DNA from: Actinomadura luteofluorescens
GTDB lineage: Bacteria; Actinomycetota; Actinomycetes; Streptosporangiales; Streptosporangiaceae
Length of the DNA stretch: 64,000 nucleotides
Direction of reading: 5' to 3'
Assembly (NCBI RefSeq): GCF_013409365.1
Contig: NZ_JACCBA010000001.1
Span: forward strand, 8,184,001-8,248,000
Shown one piece after another: positions 18,529-28,209 of this stretch (positions are counted from its first letter, which is position 1; every line of letters starts with the position of its first letter). Below the pieces are notes generated by a model, which did not search any database, had not been told where the DNA came from, and saw nothing but the letters and a program-made list of their open reading frames with translations. Made by a program: the position numbers and the translations under genes.

Positions 18529-19830
18529 CTAGATGGCTGAATATGCGGGCCCGTGCCCCGAAGTCGGAGGAACGATCGGAGCTTGGGGCCCCTCTGCTAG
18601 CAGCGGACCGAGCAGCGCCGCCGATCCACCCCCGCGAGTCCTGGCCGCTTCTACCATCTCCGGGTCCGGGTCGTTTCCAGGATTGTCGACCTCGAAGGGC
18701 TCAGCGCTGGTCCTGCGCCCCTCGTTCGGCTTCCCGACCGAGCCCAGCTATTCGGCCGCGTCCACCTCTTCCACGTCCAGTGCATGCGCGGTAGGCGCCG
18801 CTGGGTGCACCAAGCCTCGGCCCCGAGCAGCCTGCTGCTTGGTCACGCTGCTCGCGGCCTCCAAGGCGGCCACATCGTCGAGCCCTGTATCCAGGGCGGC
18901 AGCGAACTCTTTTACCAAGAAGGTGACCTCCCCCATCCCGATGCTCTCCAGGAGGAAGTAGGCGACCACTTCGAGAGCTGCGCCGACAGAGGCATCCGCC
19001 GATTGGCGGTCAGACCCGGCGTTTGCAGCCAGCACATCTGTTTCGGTCACCACCTGCGCCTTCCACAGCGCAACGGGCAGCATCCACTAAGCTGCCGCCG
19101 CCGCGAACAAATCCGCAGGCTGCCGCTGATTGCCACTGGCCTCATTCATGTCCTCGACCTGGCCTGCCAGATGTGCCAGCTCGTCAACGGCGGCGCCTAA
19201 CGCGTCTCCGGCACGGGCAGCTGTGCGGCTGGTCTCTTCGCAGGCCTGCACAAGTTCGGCCAGTTTCTCATCGTCGGAACTGCCGAGGCCCTTGAACGAG
19301 ACGGCAGCCTCCTCAAGTCGCTCACTGGCGGACCCGAGATCGGCTATACCGTCCTGTACCGGGGCGCTTGCGTCGCGTATCTCCCTCCGCAATCGCTCGA
19401 GATTCTCTGCCCCGGCAAGGTTCTGGGCACGGGCCGCATGGTCGTCAGTCGGCGCCTCATCATGACCTCGCTCCGTCCGCCGCCCGGCATCTCGAACCTG
19501 CTCGCGGACCTGCCGCAACTCCTCGCTGAGCTGCCGCACGCGTTGTTCAGCCTGGGCTCCGGCCCGCTTGGCAGCCCGCACCTGGGTCTCGGTCTCCGCG
19601 CGGGCCTGCTCAAGCTTCTCGACGGCCTCCTGCTCGGCCTCATCGCATTCAGTCTCGAGCGCAGACTAGGGGATGAAGTCTGCTTCTTCCGCCGCCGCCG
19701 CTCGGACCTGCGTCTGCTCAGGCGGTTCATCCTCGATCAGAGCTTCCCAGGGCGGCGCGTGCTGTTCCGCGGGCTCCTGGTCCGCGATCTCGTCATAGCC
19801 CACCCCGACGTCTCCGATGTCATCGCGCAT
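18529..19830 (-). pseudogene. Coiled-coil protein frame interrupted only by TAG codons
   Basis: One minus-strand frame runs 434 codons from ATG 19830 to a terminal TAG at 18529-18531, with TAG at 19666-19668, 19087-19089 and 18748-18750 and no TGA or TAA. The pieces are: an acidic N-terminus (MRDDIGDVGVGYDEIADQEP); a long coiled coil (EAEQEAVEKLEQARAETETQ, RVRQLSEELRQVREQVRDAG); a helical block with YFLLESIGMGEVTFLVKEF; and an acidic, Pro/Gly-rich tail. The sequence just after the first TAG is plainly coding but has no nearby start codon, so these are not simply adjacent genes. A GTG at 19581 and an ATG at 19083 could restart translation. The 5' side meets an IS3 relic. No family was recognised. 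Repeated CAG-to-TAG decay is the simplest explanation. Confidence 0.55.
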
Positions 19831-19977
19831 ACATCGAATGTCAGCCCTTGGCCTTCCCAGCGCAACCGGCTAGGGAGCAGGACGTCGTCGCTGCGGCTCG
19901 TTCGGCCTCGGGCCGGGCGGCCGGCTCGTCGACCACCCGGACATCCTGCGCGGCGGCGGCCGCGCGCAGGACAACTC

Positions 19978-20757
19978 GGCGTCGCCGAGAGGGCCCGGCA
20001 GGACCAGACGCTGACCGACACGATCACCAAGATCCACATCCGGTCACGGCAGACCTACTCGGTGCCCCGCGTGTCCACGCCGAGCTGCGAGATGACTTCG
20101 GGGGAGCGCGTCGGAGGCAAGCGGGTCGCCCGGCTGATGCGCACCGCCCGGTTTGAGGGCGTCACCGGCGCAGCAGGCGCGGGTTGACCCGCCGCGACCT
20201 GGCGGCGGTGCCATCGCATGATCTGGTTAACCGTGACTTCACCGCGTCGGCGCCGAACCGCGTCTGGACCGCCGACATCACCTACGTGCCGACCGGCCGG
20301 GGGTGGCTTTATCTGGCGGTGGTGCTGGATGTGTTCTCCCGCCGCATCGTGGGCTGGGCGATGGCCGACCGCCTGCGCACCGAACTGGTCATCGACGCCC
20401 TGGAAATGGCGATCTGGCACCGCCGGCCTGGGCCCGGCCTGGTTCATCACAGCGATCAGGGGGCAGTACACGGCCCTGTCGTTCAGCCGCCGCTGCACCC
20501 CAGCGGGCATCCGCACCTCGACCGGCAGCGTCGCGGACTGCTTCGACAACGCCGTCACCGAAAGCTTCTTCGCCACGTTGGAGACCGAACTACTCGACCG
20601 GCACCACTTCACCACTCGAGCCCAGGCCAAGGCCGCCTGCTTCGACTTCATCGAAGGCTTCTACAACCCTCGCCGCCGTCATTCGACCCTGGGGATGCTC
20701 AGCCCCACCGAGTATGAGAGGAGACAGCCTCAACCACCGGACTACGGTGCCGCCTAG
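19978..20757 (+). pseudogene. IS3-family transposase OrfB, multiply frameshifted
   Basis: Fragments in several frames together give OrfB: TLTDTITKIHIRSRQTYSVP, a short RVHAELRDDFG in another frame, RVGGKRVARLMRTARFEGVT, then the rve core (PNRVWTADITYVPTGRGWLY, VVLDVFSRRIVGWAMADRLR). A further shift near 20465 leads to TGSVADCFDNAVTESFFATL and the C-terminal NPRRRHSTLGMLSPTEYE. At least three indels inactivate it. Its stop codon region (CTAG at 20754-20757) is the insertion site of the following IS5-family element. It is unrelated at the sequence-end level to the IS3 element at 9.9-11.2 kb. Confidence 0.8.
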
Positions 20758-21697
20758 GGCCTGTTTTGCGGATCTGGATCTTTGGTTTGTGGCTTGATGG
20801 TGGCCATGGTGCGGCGACATGAGTTGACCGATGCGGCGTGGGCGCGGATTGAGCCGTTGCTGCCGGTGGCTTCGGGGCCTGGTGGGCGGTGGCGTGACCA
20901 CCGGCAGGTGATCAACGGGATCTTGTGGAAGGTCCGGACCGGCGCGGACTGGCGGGACGTGCCCGAACGCTACGGGCCCTGGCAGACGCTCTACCAGCGG
21001 TTCCGCCGCTGGAGTAGGGACGGGACCTGGGAGCGGCTGCTGGCGCACGTCCAGGTCCACGATGACGCGATCGGGGTGGTGGACTGGTCGGCGGTGTGCG
21101 TGGACTCCACCATCGTGCGCGCCCACCAGCACGCCGCCGGCGCCCGCAAAAAGGGGAACGGCCGGGGACGAACCCGGCATCACCGGCCGGCGGGCAGGAA
21201 TTCGGGCAGGCGCTCGGGCGATCCCGCGGCGGACTGACCACCAAGATCCACCTGGCCTGCGACGGGCGCGGCCTGCCGCTGGCCTTCACCCTCACCGCCG
21301 GCAACATCAACGACTGCACCCGGCTGATCGAGGTCGTCGAAGCCATCGCCATCCCTCGGACCGGGCCGGGCCGACCGCGCACCCGGCCCGGGCACCTGAT
21401 CGCCGACAAGGGCTACTCCACCCGCATCATCCGCGACTAACTGCGCCGGCGGCGCATCCCGCACACCATCCCCGAACGCAGCGACCAGCTCGCCGCCCGC
21501 GCCCGCCGCGGACACCGCCGCTGCGGCTTCGACCGGGACCGCTACCGCCGCCGCAACGTCGTCGAACGCTGCTTCAACCAGCTCAAACGCTTCCGCGGCC
21601 TGGCCACCCGCTACGACAAACTCGCCGCCCACTACCGCGCCATCGTCACCATCGCCAGCCTCATCCTCTGGCTCAACCACGATCCACAAAACAGGCC
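20758..21697 (+). mobile_element. IS5-family (IS427-group-like) insertion sequence
   Basis: Inverted ends GGCCTGTTTTG (20758-20768) and CAAAACAGGCC (21687-21697) continue imperfectly inward with GGATC. The element is flanked on both sides by CTAG (20754-20757 and 21698-21701), the YTAR-type target duplication of this group. It sits exactly at the TAG stop of the older IS3 transposase relic, so the order of events is clear. Confidence 0.85.
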
Positions 21698-21701
21698 CTA
21701 G
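20806..21701 (+). pseudogene. IS5-family transposase (frameshifted OrfA/OrfB, plus internal TAA)
   Basis: OrfA (VRRHELTDAAWARIEPLLPV to CVDSTIVRAHQHAAGARKKG) carries the DUF4096 domain and the first catalytic Asp. OrfB lies in the -1 frame and contains LGRSRGGLTTKIHLACDGRG, DCTRLIEVVEAIAI, LIADKGYSTRIIRD and the C-terminal VVERCFNQLKRFRGLATRYD. The shift falls on GCAAAAAGGGG near 21145, a slippery A-run compatible with the programmed -1 frameshift of this group. A TAA at 21438-21440 (RD-stop-LRRRR, where Tyr is expected) separately disrupts OrfB. The final stop TAG overlaps the right target duplication. Confidence 0.8.
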
Positions 21702-21891
21702 CAGCAAGCCCCGAAGTGTCCACAGAACCGGGCAACATTACCTCTTTGAGAGACGCGAGGTCGGTAGGTGTGGGCTTCCACTAGGGACATTGGTTTGAGT
21801 AGGCGGACCCGGTGGCCGAGGAGGGTTACCGGCGGGTGGGCGGACCTGATGGGAACCCCTTGCGCTAGCCGCGCCATGGCTTTTGAAGAAT

Positions 21892-21925
21892 AGGGTCCGT
21901 GCCTCATGCGGATGGCACGGACCCT
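21892..21925 (-). terminator. Hairpin terminator of the carboxylesterase gene
   Basis: A perfect 12-base stem, AGGGTCCGTGCC (21892-21903) with GGCACGGACCCT (21914-21925), has a 10-base loop and begins about 12 bases after the stop codon of the minus-strand esterase gene. The T-rich run expected for the minus strand is weak (TTCTTCAAAAGCC). Confidence 0.7.
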
Positions 21926-21936
21926 GTTCGATGTCA

Positions 21937-23544
21937 TCAAAGAGCGAAGGCGTTGAAGGAATATTCATTCCATTGTTCGCGCTCGCCGCTGCGTGGATCT
22001 TTCGAGACCTTTGCGGGGATGTCCCAAATCATGGTGGCGCGTTCGGGTATCCGATAGGCGGGCCAGTCAGGGCGGGGGACTGTGCGGCGAGTGCTGGGAT
22101 TGCCCGTCCTGGCGAAGGACGTCCAAGCGTCGATCATCTGATGTGACAGGGCGGTCATGCGTTTTCGGTCCGCGTTCAGTGCTGCGGCTCCTCCGACGAC
22201 GCCGCTGAATCTGAGCGTGCCGAACATGAAAGGCAACTCGATTGTGTGCACGGCTCCGTAGCCTTTGGGTGGCTGCCAGGCGAACTCGTACATATATGTG
22301 GGACGCCATCGGCTCTGTGCTTCAGCGAGCCGTGTTGCGGGCACCCGTAGGCCCTGGTCGGTGAACATCGCCAATCTAGCTTGGCGTTCCGATCTGCCCT
22401 TTCGGTAGACCGAGGTCATGGTTCGGATGCGGGGTGCGAGCGACTTCGGGAAGAACACATTTTCATACTGGTCGGCCACGAATCCCATTTGACCAGGGCC
22501 GAACTGGCCGAAGAAGTTGACCTCGTCACGGTTCGTTCCTATTAGAATGTCCACCCCCTTCGCATTTCCCTGGGCGATGCGGTTGATCACTGAATCGCGA
22601 ACCAACTCGCCGTCGATGTGCGGTCCGAAGTAGACCGCGCCCAGCACACCGGGGGCGGCCTTCTCGAGGGTCTTCTCCTGAAGTTCGAGCAGTCCACGGG
22701 TGGACGCCGACGTGAGTTCGGCGACCCTGCTGACAGGGAGGCGGGCGGCGGTTTCGCGCGCGTACTCGCTCGTGTGGACCAAGTATCCGCTGCCGCTTTG
22801 GAGCACGACTCGGCGGAAGAGCCGCTCGGGATGGTCTGTGGCCAACATCGCAGCGAGGGAGAAGGCTCCTTCGGACTCGCCTACCGCGGTGACGTTGTTC
22901 GGGTCACCGCCAAAGTCTGCTATGTGGTCGCGTACCCACTTCAGGGCCGCGATCTGGTCACGCAGGCCGTTGTTCCCGGATCCCCGGTATGCCGGGTCGA
23001 GGCCGCCGAGTTCGGTCCAACCGAGCACTCCCAGGCGATAGTTGAGGGAGACGACCACCGCCTCCCCCACGGTGGCGAGCTTGGTTCCGTCATAGCGCGG
23101 CTCGTTGGCCGTCCCGAACCGCGCAGCGCCGCCGTGAACAAACACGATCACCGGGCGTTTGCGACGGTCGGGGCCTGGGGTCCAAACGTTCAGGTGCAGG
23201 CAGTCCTCGTCGGTGAACACCTTCGTGTCGCTCGCGTAGTCCTCGGTGAGAACATCGCGATTCTGCGGGCAGACGCGTTCGTCGTCGGTGGCATTGAGGG
23301 TGCCGTGCCAGGGCGGAGCCGGTTGCGGAGGCCGAAAGCGGCGTTCGCCGACCGGTGCCGCGGCGTAGGGGATACCACGAAATACGCAGAGGCCGTTCCG
23401 GTCGGTCCCCGAGACGGCGCCGAGGGTCGTGCTGGTCTTGCAAACACGGAGGCCGACGCGGTTGTGAGCATCGTGGGAGCCGAGGGAGCAAGCGGTTAGG
23501 AGCATCAGCGAGGTGGCTGCTGTTGCGATTGCGCGCGTGCGCAT
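21937..23544 (-). CDS. Type-B carboxylesterase, secreted lipoprotein
   Basis: A 535-residue esterase of the COesterase (carboxylesterase/cholinesterase) family. The signal peptide ends in a lipobox, MLLTACSLG (Cys about 19), so the protein is anchored outside the membrane. Family motifs are FRGIPYAAAPVGERRF, EDCLHLNVWTP, VIVFVHGGAA (oxyanion hole), SLNYRLGVLGW and the nucleophile elbow GESEGA. The acid is probably Glu in GTNRDEVNFF and the His lies in GAVHTIELPFMFG. It hydrolyses carboxylic esters, with unknown substrate. It lies 159 bases downstream of a NarL-type two-component pair on the same strand and may be its output. Confidence 0.92.
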   Translation of the reverse strand: MRTRAIATAATSLMLLTACSLGSHDAHNRVGLRVCKTSTTLGAVSGTDRNGLCVFRGIPYAAAPVGERRFRPPQPAPPWHGTLNATDDERVCPQNRDVLTEDYASDTKVFTDEDCLHLNVWTPGPDRRKRPVIVFVHGGAARFGTANEPRYDGTKLATVGEAVVVSLNYRLGVLGWTELGGLDPAYRGSGNNGLRDQIAALKWVRDHIADFGGDPNNVTAVGESEGAFSLAAMLATDHPERLFRRVVLQSGSGYLVHTSEYARETAARLPVSRVAELTSASTRGLLELQEKTLEKAAPGVLGAVYFGPHIDGELVRDSVINRIAQGNAKGVDILIGTNRDEVNFFGQFGPGQMGFVADQYENVFFPKSLAPRIRTMTSVYRKGRSERQARLAMFTDQGLRVPATRLAEAQSRWRPTYMYEFAWQPPKGYGAVHTIELPFMFGTLRFSGVVGGAAALNADRKRMTALSHQMIDAWTSFARTGNPSTRRTVPRPDWPAYRIPERATMIWDIPAKVSKDPRSGEREQWNEYSFNAFAL

Positions 23545-23703
23545 GGGAAGCCTCCTTTCGAAGCCGTCCCGATACTGCCCCGCCGGGCCCTCGCGGCAGA
23601 TCGCCCACGTGAGCGAATCAGGAGTCGCTCCTGCGGATGAGACGGAGCGGCTTCGACTCCCCGCGATGGACGAACGCGCTGAAAATGTGCGGCGTGTGGC
23701 CGT

Positions 23704-24360
23704 TCAACCGATGCCAGGGGCGATGAGACCGGACTCATAGGCGAAGACGACGGCCTGAACCCGATCTCGAAGATCCAGTTTCGTCAGCAGGTTGCTCACG
23801 TGGGTCTTGACGGTGTGCTGGCTGACCACCATGGCAGAGGCGATCTCCGCGTTGGACAGTCCCCGGGCAAGGTGCCGGAGCGTAAGGGTCTCGCGGTCGG
23901 TCAACTCGGCGAGACGCTGCGTGAGATCTGGCCGAGCGGCCCCCCGCCGCACCAAGTCTGTGATCAGCCGTCGGGTGACCGATGGAGCGAGCAGCGCCTC
24001 ACCGTCGTGAACCAACCGCACAGCGTCGACGAGTTCGTTCCGCCGCACGTCCTTGAGCAGGAATCCGCTGGCCCCCGCGCGCAGGGCATCATAGACGTAT
24101 TCGTCGATGTCGTACATCGTGAGAACCAGTACTTTTGCCCGTGTGCTCCGGCAGATCCGGTCGGTCGCCTCGACGCCGTCCATGACGGGCATCCGGATAT
24201 CCATGAGCACTACGCCCGGGTCGAGTTGGGTGGCTTTGCTGACGGCCTCCGCGCCATTGGCCGCCTCGCCGACGACCTGAATGCCTTCCTGCGCGTTGAG
24301 GATCATGGAGAATCCGCTACGGAAGAGCTCCTGGTCCTCGGCGATAAGTACACGAAGCAA
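23704..24360 (-). CDS. NarL/FixJ-family response regulator
   Basis: 218 residues. The receiver domain (about 1-118) has the acidic pocket IAEDQE, phospho-acceptor Asp in VVLMDIRMPVMDG and Lys in SGFLLKDV. The C-terminal LuxR-type HTH (about 150-212) has LTDRETLTLRHLARGLSNAE and VVSQHTVKTHVSNLLTKL. It follows the histidine kinase gene after only four bases, so the two form one operon. It probably controls its own operon or the downstream carboxylesterase. Confidence 0.93.
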   Translation of the reverse strand: MLRVLIAEDQELFRSGFSMILNAQEGIQVVGEAANGAEAVSKATQLDPGVVLMDIRMPVMDGVEATDRICRSTRAKVLVLTMYDIDEYVYDALRAGASGFLLKDVRRNELVDAVRLVHDGEALLAPSVTRRLITDLVRRGAARPDLTQRLAELTDRETLTLRHLARGLSNAEIASAMVVSQHTVKTHVSNLLTKLDLRDRVQAVVFAYESGLIAPGIG

Positions 24361-24364
24361 CGAG

Positions 24365-25471
24365 TTATCCGATCGGCAATGAAGCGGTGACGGTGAAAAC
24401 GGTCGGGTCTACGGAGAGCGTCCCGCCGCATGACTCGGCTCTCTCCCGCATGCCCACGATTCCGTGCCCCTCTTGGAAGCCGCAGACGCGTTCACCGCCC
24501 TTCCCGTCATCGGTGACCTCCACAGTCAGAGTAGTGGGGGTCCAGCTGACTCGAACCCACGCGATGTCAGTAGCCGCGTGACGCAGGACGTTTGTTAGCG
24601 CCTCCTGGACGATTCGATACGTGGCTATTCCTACTTCGACCGGCAACTCGTGTGGAGACCCGCGCTCCTCGAAGGTCACATCAAGGCCGGCTTGTTGTGC
24701 TCGCGCAATCACGTCGGGTAGGGACTCGATCCCCGGCTGTGCTTCGCGCACCGTCTGCCCCCGAAGCGCCCTCAAGATCACCCGGAGCTGGGTGATGGCG
24801 TCCCGCCCGGCTTCCCCGATGGCATCGAAGATGGCCTCCGCTCTCGCGGGATCGCTGCGCAGGACCAGCGGTCCGGCTTCGGCCTGGACGATCATCAACC
24901 CGACCGAGTGGGTAACGATGTCATGCATGTCCCGCGCAATGCGGGTGCGCTCGCGCGTGATGGCTGCTGTGCGTTCCTCCGCCAGACGCAGAGTGCGTTC
25001 ATCCTCCGCTGCGCGCTGCTCTCGCCGCGCTCGTGCGCTCGCACCGAGCGCATAGGCGGCGATGAACGCCATCGTGACGTACCGGAAGGTTTCCAGATTC
25101 TCATGCGGCAGGACCAGTGAAACCGGTACCCCTGCCAACAGACCCGCAAGGCCGACCACCCGGCCACGGGGTGATGTCCTCACCGCCGCAAACGTGTAGG
25201 TCCATACAAGCGCTCCGTACGGAAGGAACAGGATAGGAGCGCCCGGCTGGGAGTGATAGGTCAGTGCGAGAGCGGTAGTGGCGGCCCCCACTATAAATCC
25301 CACAGGCAGCAAAGCAGCGCGCCGCCAATAGAGGGGGGCTGATCCCATTACCGCCAAGCCTACGAACCACCACGACTGCGGCGCTAGCAGAGTCGGCAAG
25401 ACGGTCGCGAGGACAACCACCACAGTCGTCCCTGCCTCGACGCGGAAAGGCATGCTCCATGCAGCGTTCAC
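24365..25471 (-). CDS. NarL-type sensor histidine kinase
   Basis: 368 residues. The N-terminal membrane sensor (about 10-150) has several hydrophobic segments. The HisKA_3 dimerisation box is TRIARDMHDIVTHSVGLMIV with the phospho-accepting His in MHD. The HATPase domain has YRIVQEALTNVLRHAA (N box) and EVTDDGKGGERVCGFQEGHG followed by IVGMRERAESCGGTL. It phosphorylates the response regulator encoded four bases downstream. No extracellular ligand domain is evident, so it probably senses a membrane-associated signal. Confidence 0.93.
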   Translation of the reverse strand: MNAAWSMPFRVEAGTTVVVVLATVLPTLLAPQSWWFVGLAVMGSAPLYWRRAALLPVGFIVGAATTALALTYHSQPGAPILFLPYGALVWTYTFAAVRTSPRGRVVGLAGLLAGVPVSLVLPHENLETFRYVTMAFIAAYALGASARARREQRAAEDERTLRLAEERTAAITRERTRIARDMHDIVTHSVGLMIVQAEAGPLVLRSDPARAEAIFDAIGEAGRDAITQLRVILRALRGQTVREAQPGIESLPDVIARAQQAGLDVTFEERGSPHELPVEVGIATYRIVQEALTNVLRHAATDIAWVRVSWTPTTLTVEVTDDGKGGERVCGFQEGHGIVGMRERAESCGGTLSVDPTVFTVTASLPIG

Positions 25472-26112
25472 TCCACCACCTTCCTACACGCGGGAACAGC
25501 GAAGATACTCGAACCCAAGATGGTACTGCTGGAGGACTGTGTGGAGGGGGCATGTGGGTGGGTGGCGATCCGATAAGGATGAGGCCGGTGCTCGATGTGG
25601 GTCATGGCCAGCCGTATGAGGGGGTGTGCGTCCACGAGGTCCCCAGGTCCGCCGCGGCTGCCCATCACTGGCCGCCCGCGATCGCACCGTTTGATGCTTG
25701 CGCCCCTACTTGTTTTGGCGCCTCGCCTGCCAGCAGGGCGCGGACCTGCTGGAGTGCATCGAAGCTGTAGCGGCCTGTTCGTGACGGGCCGTTTCTTGCC
25801 GGGATGACTTGGCTGCCGTCCAAGCTTTGCCTGTTGCTGCTTCGGTGACTCCGACGTTGGGTCTGCCGCCGCGATCTTGGTCGATCCAGCCTCGTCGTAG
25901 GCAGCGCCGAGGTCGCTGCTTATCGTGGCCGCCAACTTGAGTTGGCAGACCGCCGGCCTGCGCGACACGCTGCGTTCGAACCGGCCCGCGAGGTCCGGGA
26001 GCTTCGAGATGAGTGGGAGACGTCTCAGCTACCGCGTTCGCGCTCTGCTCAACGAAGCCCCTCTTATCGCACACTTCTTGCACTAGCCGAGATCCTGCGA
26101 CAAGGAGCCTCC
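25472..26112. other. Intergenic region between histidine kinase and acetyltransferase
   Basis: No gene with convincing family features is seen. A 167-codon minus-strand open frame (25468-25968) begins SRRPAVCQLKLAATISSDLG but soon becomes low-complexity, and no motif is recognisable. The frame extending upstream of the acetyltransferase (25942-26112) is probably not translated. It may hold remnants of rearranged genes. Confidence 0.4.
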
Positions 26113-26616
26113 GTGGACAGTGTGATTCAGTTGGACGGACGGTGCTACGCGGCTCCACCCTGGTCGGAGACGACCGCACAACTCGCTGACTATCCAGGCA
26201 AGCTGATCTCGTCCGCGCGACGCCCAGGATTTGCCGCCTGGATCATGCCGGTTGGCGACCAACTGTCCGGCAGCCAGATCTACGCGACGCTTACCAGAGC
26301 AGTTGGCGCACAGGGAGTGGCCCTGCTGACACGGGACGCCTTCGAGGTCGCCGAACTTTTCATCCATCCCTCCCATCAGGGGCGCGGCCTAGGGCAAAAG
26401 TTGCTGACCCGTGCAGTCGCGGGCAGGGATACCGCTTGGCTGATCCCCCATCCTGGCGCCCCGGCGGCGCGCTTGTACCAGCGGCTTGGCTGGCGTCGGC
26501 ACGTGGACCTGCCCACCCACTTCTATCCGAACCTGCCGAAATCTGTATACACCTTTGGCCGAACGGGGGGCGGCCACCATAGCGGGGAAGTGCAGGCGGA
26601 GGTCGACCCTCTTTGA
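26113..26616 (+). CDS. GNAT-family N-acetyltransferase
   Basis: About 167 residues from the GTG at 26113, chosen because AAGGAG lies six bases upstream and the open frame before it (from 25942) has no domain features. The GNAT core is clear: the beta-4 strand FEVAELFIHPSHQGRGLGQK contains the acetyl-CoA pyrophosphate-binding Q/RxxGxG motif, and AARLYQRLGWRRHVDL is the C-terminal strand-helix typical of the family. It transfers an acetyl group from acetyl-CoA to an unknown amine. It stands alone between decayed DNA blocks. Confidence 0.85.
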   Translation: MDSVIQLDGRCYAAPPWSETTAQLADYPGKLISSARRPGFAAWIMPVGDQLSGSQIYATLTRAVGAQGVALLTRDAFEVAELFIHPSHQGRGLGQKLLTRAVAGRDTAWLIPHPGAPAARLYQRLGWRRHVDLPTHFYPNLPKSVYTFGRTGGGHHSGEVQAEVDPL

Positions 26617-26955
26617 CCGGCCCTATCGCGACGCCACAATTGTACTGCCTGGGACGTTGGTCAATCTGGTGATGGGTGGTTTGCGGCCGGTTGTGGTGTG
26701 GGCGGATGGTGATTTGTAGAAGTTGAGCCATGCCGGGAAGACATTGCGGTGGATTTGTTTGGAATTGTAGAAGCGGCCCAGTGTCCGGTGTCGCCGAGGC
26801 TTTCCGGCTTGACCGCCCAGCTAATCGCCATAGGCCTGTAGACGCCTTCCACAACCACGACGGCTCCGCGAGTTCCTCACCCCCCCTCGCATTACGTGGC
26901 TCGGGTGGACACCACCGGCGAGAGGATGACCTAGGGCATTCGGGTTCGAGTAGGT
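26617..26955. other. Gene-free stretch after the acetyltransferase
   Basis: No supported gene or regulatory signal is visible on either strand. The open frames here are short, arginine- and proline-rich, and have no motif. Confidence 0.35.
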
Positions 26956-27245
26956 GCTGAGCACAGATAGCGCGGCAGCCGCCGCTCCTCTACCGCGAGC
27001 ACCGCATCGACGCGTTCCCCCTGCTCCCCAACCTCGCCATCGCCGTCGGCAGCGCCCCTGTGAGATTCCTGGCCCGGCTCCACGCCCAATGCGAGCTGCA
27101 CGGCTACGTCGAGGGCCCGAACCGGGCGTGGCTCGCCGACGTCATCGACCAGGGCCCCGCCGCCGGCGTCCCTGCGCCGCACTCTCCGCTACCAGCCCGA
27201 CTCCGACAGCCCAGGTACTACCTGGATGCGCTGCGACAGCAGGGT
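26956..27245 (+). pseudogene. Unrecognised truncated coding fragment
   Basis: One frame reads QPPLLYREHRIDAFPLLPNL, AVGSAPVRFLARLHAQCELH and GYVEGPNRAWLADVIDQGP before losing protein-like character. The composition looks coding, with no start codon and no recognised family. It runs into an IS5-family transposase relic in the same direction. It is probably the remains of a gene interrupted by the insertion. Confidence 0.3.
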
Positions 27246-27279
27246 CGCCAGGTCGAGGGCCGCGACACCGAGCCGAGCG

Positions 27280-27812
27280 CGGGGATCATCTACTCCCATC
27301 GTGGACGCCGCCGCCGTCTGCGCGAAAGTCGTCTGTGTGAAAGGGGGGATCGCTGACCGGCCACAACCCGGCCGATCGCGGCAAGAAGGGCAGCAAACTC
27401 CACGTGCTGTCGGATGCGGCCGGGCTGCCGCTGGTGGTCGGGGTATCGGCGGCAACGTGCACGCAGTCAGGCGTTCAAGCCCTTGCTGATGGCGCTGTCG
27501 GCGATCCGGTCCCGGCGTGGACCGCGCCAGCGCAGGCCAGGCAAGGTCCGCGCCGACAAGGCCTACAACTTCGCCGAGCATCTGGCCTGGCTGCGCGGGC
27601 GCGGGATCGTGCCACGCATCGCCCCCGCCGGCGTCGGATCAAGCGAGCGCCTGGGCCGCCACCGCTGGAAGATCGAACGGACCCTGCCTGGCTGTTCGGC
27701 TACCGGCGCCTGACCGTCCGCTACGAACGCAACGGCCACCTGTTCAACGCCTTCCTCGTCCTCGCCGCCGCCATCACCTGCTACAAGAAGCGCACCAAAT
27801 CGCCCACGAAAA
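27280..27812 (+). pseudogene. IS5-family transposase relic (second type), frameshifted
   Basis: Pieces in three frames assemble into the C-terminal two thirds of a DDE_Tnp_1-type transposase: IVDAAAVCAKV, a DRGKKGSKLHVLSDAAGLPL equivalent, LMALSAIRSRRGPRQRRPGK, VRADKAYNFAEHLAWLRGRG, GRHRWKIERT and YRRLTVRYERNGHLFNAFLV. Indels near 27465 and 27690 break it. It is a different IS5 subgroup from the element at 20.8-21.7 kb (KAYNFAEHLAWLRGRGI signature). No inverted ends were found. Confidence 0.75.
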
Positions 27813-28209
27813 ACACGCTCTTAAGGGAACCAGCAGGGATGCCTATCGTGCTGTGCCGCAACGGGTGGTCGGTGCAGGTCCCCGGGATGCCGGGGCGATT
27901 GATCGCGACGACCGGACCATCGAAGTGTGGAAGTAGCAGATGTGGCCGCAGGGGGACTGACGCGCATCGACCACGACTTCGGTTGCGCGTGCTGCTGCGA
28001 TCCGCCGGCTCTGGCGCCCGGCCCCAAGTCCAGCACCGTGACGGATATAAGAACATAATGGTCGGACCTTGCGATGCAGCCGCAGCACGGCGATGCCGTT
28101 CGCGCATCACCCGCTCTATCCGCTTGTGGTTGATCTAGACCGCCACAGGGGCCGCCCTCAACCCCACACCCGCCATCAGTCGACCGGTTGGTTATGCCCA
28201 TTGTAGAGT
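27813..28209. other. Gene-free stretch before the agmatine deiminase relic
   Basis: No supported gene. Short open frames on both strands lack motifs. It probably includes the lost end of the preceding insertion sequence. Confidence 0.35.

Noticed and set aside
18529..19830. A pyrrolysine-encoding gene
   Set aside because: No PylT/PylS genes are in the window, the neighbourhood is full of decayed genes, and CAG-to-TAG decay explains the pattern. It is kept only as a hypothesis to test.
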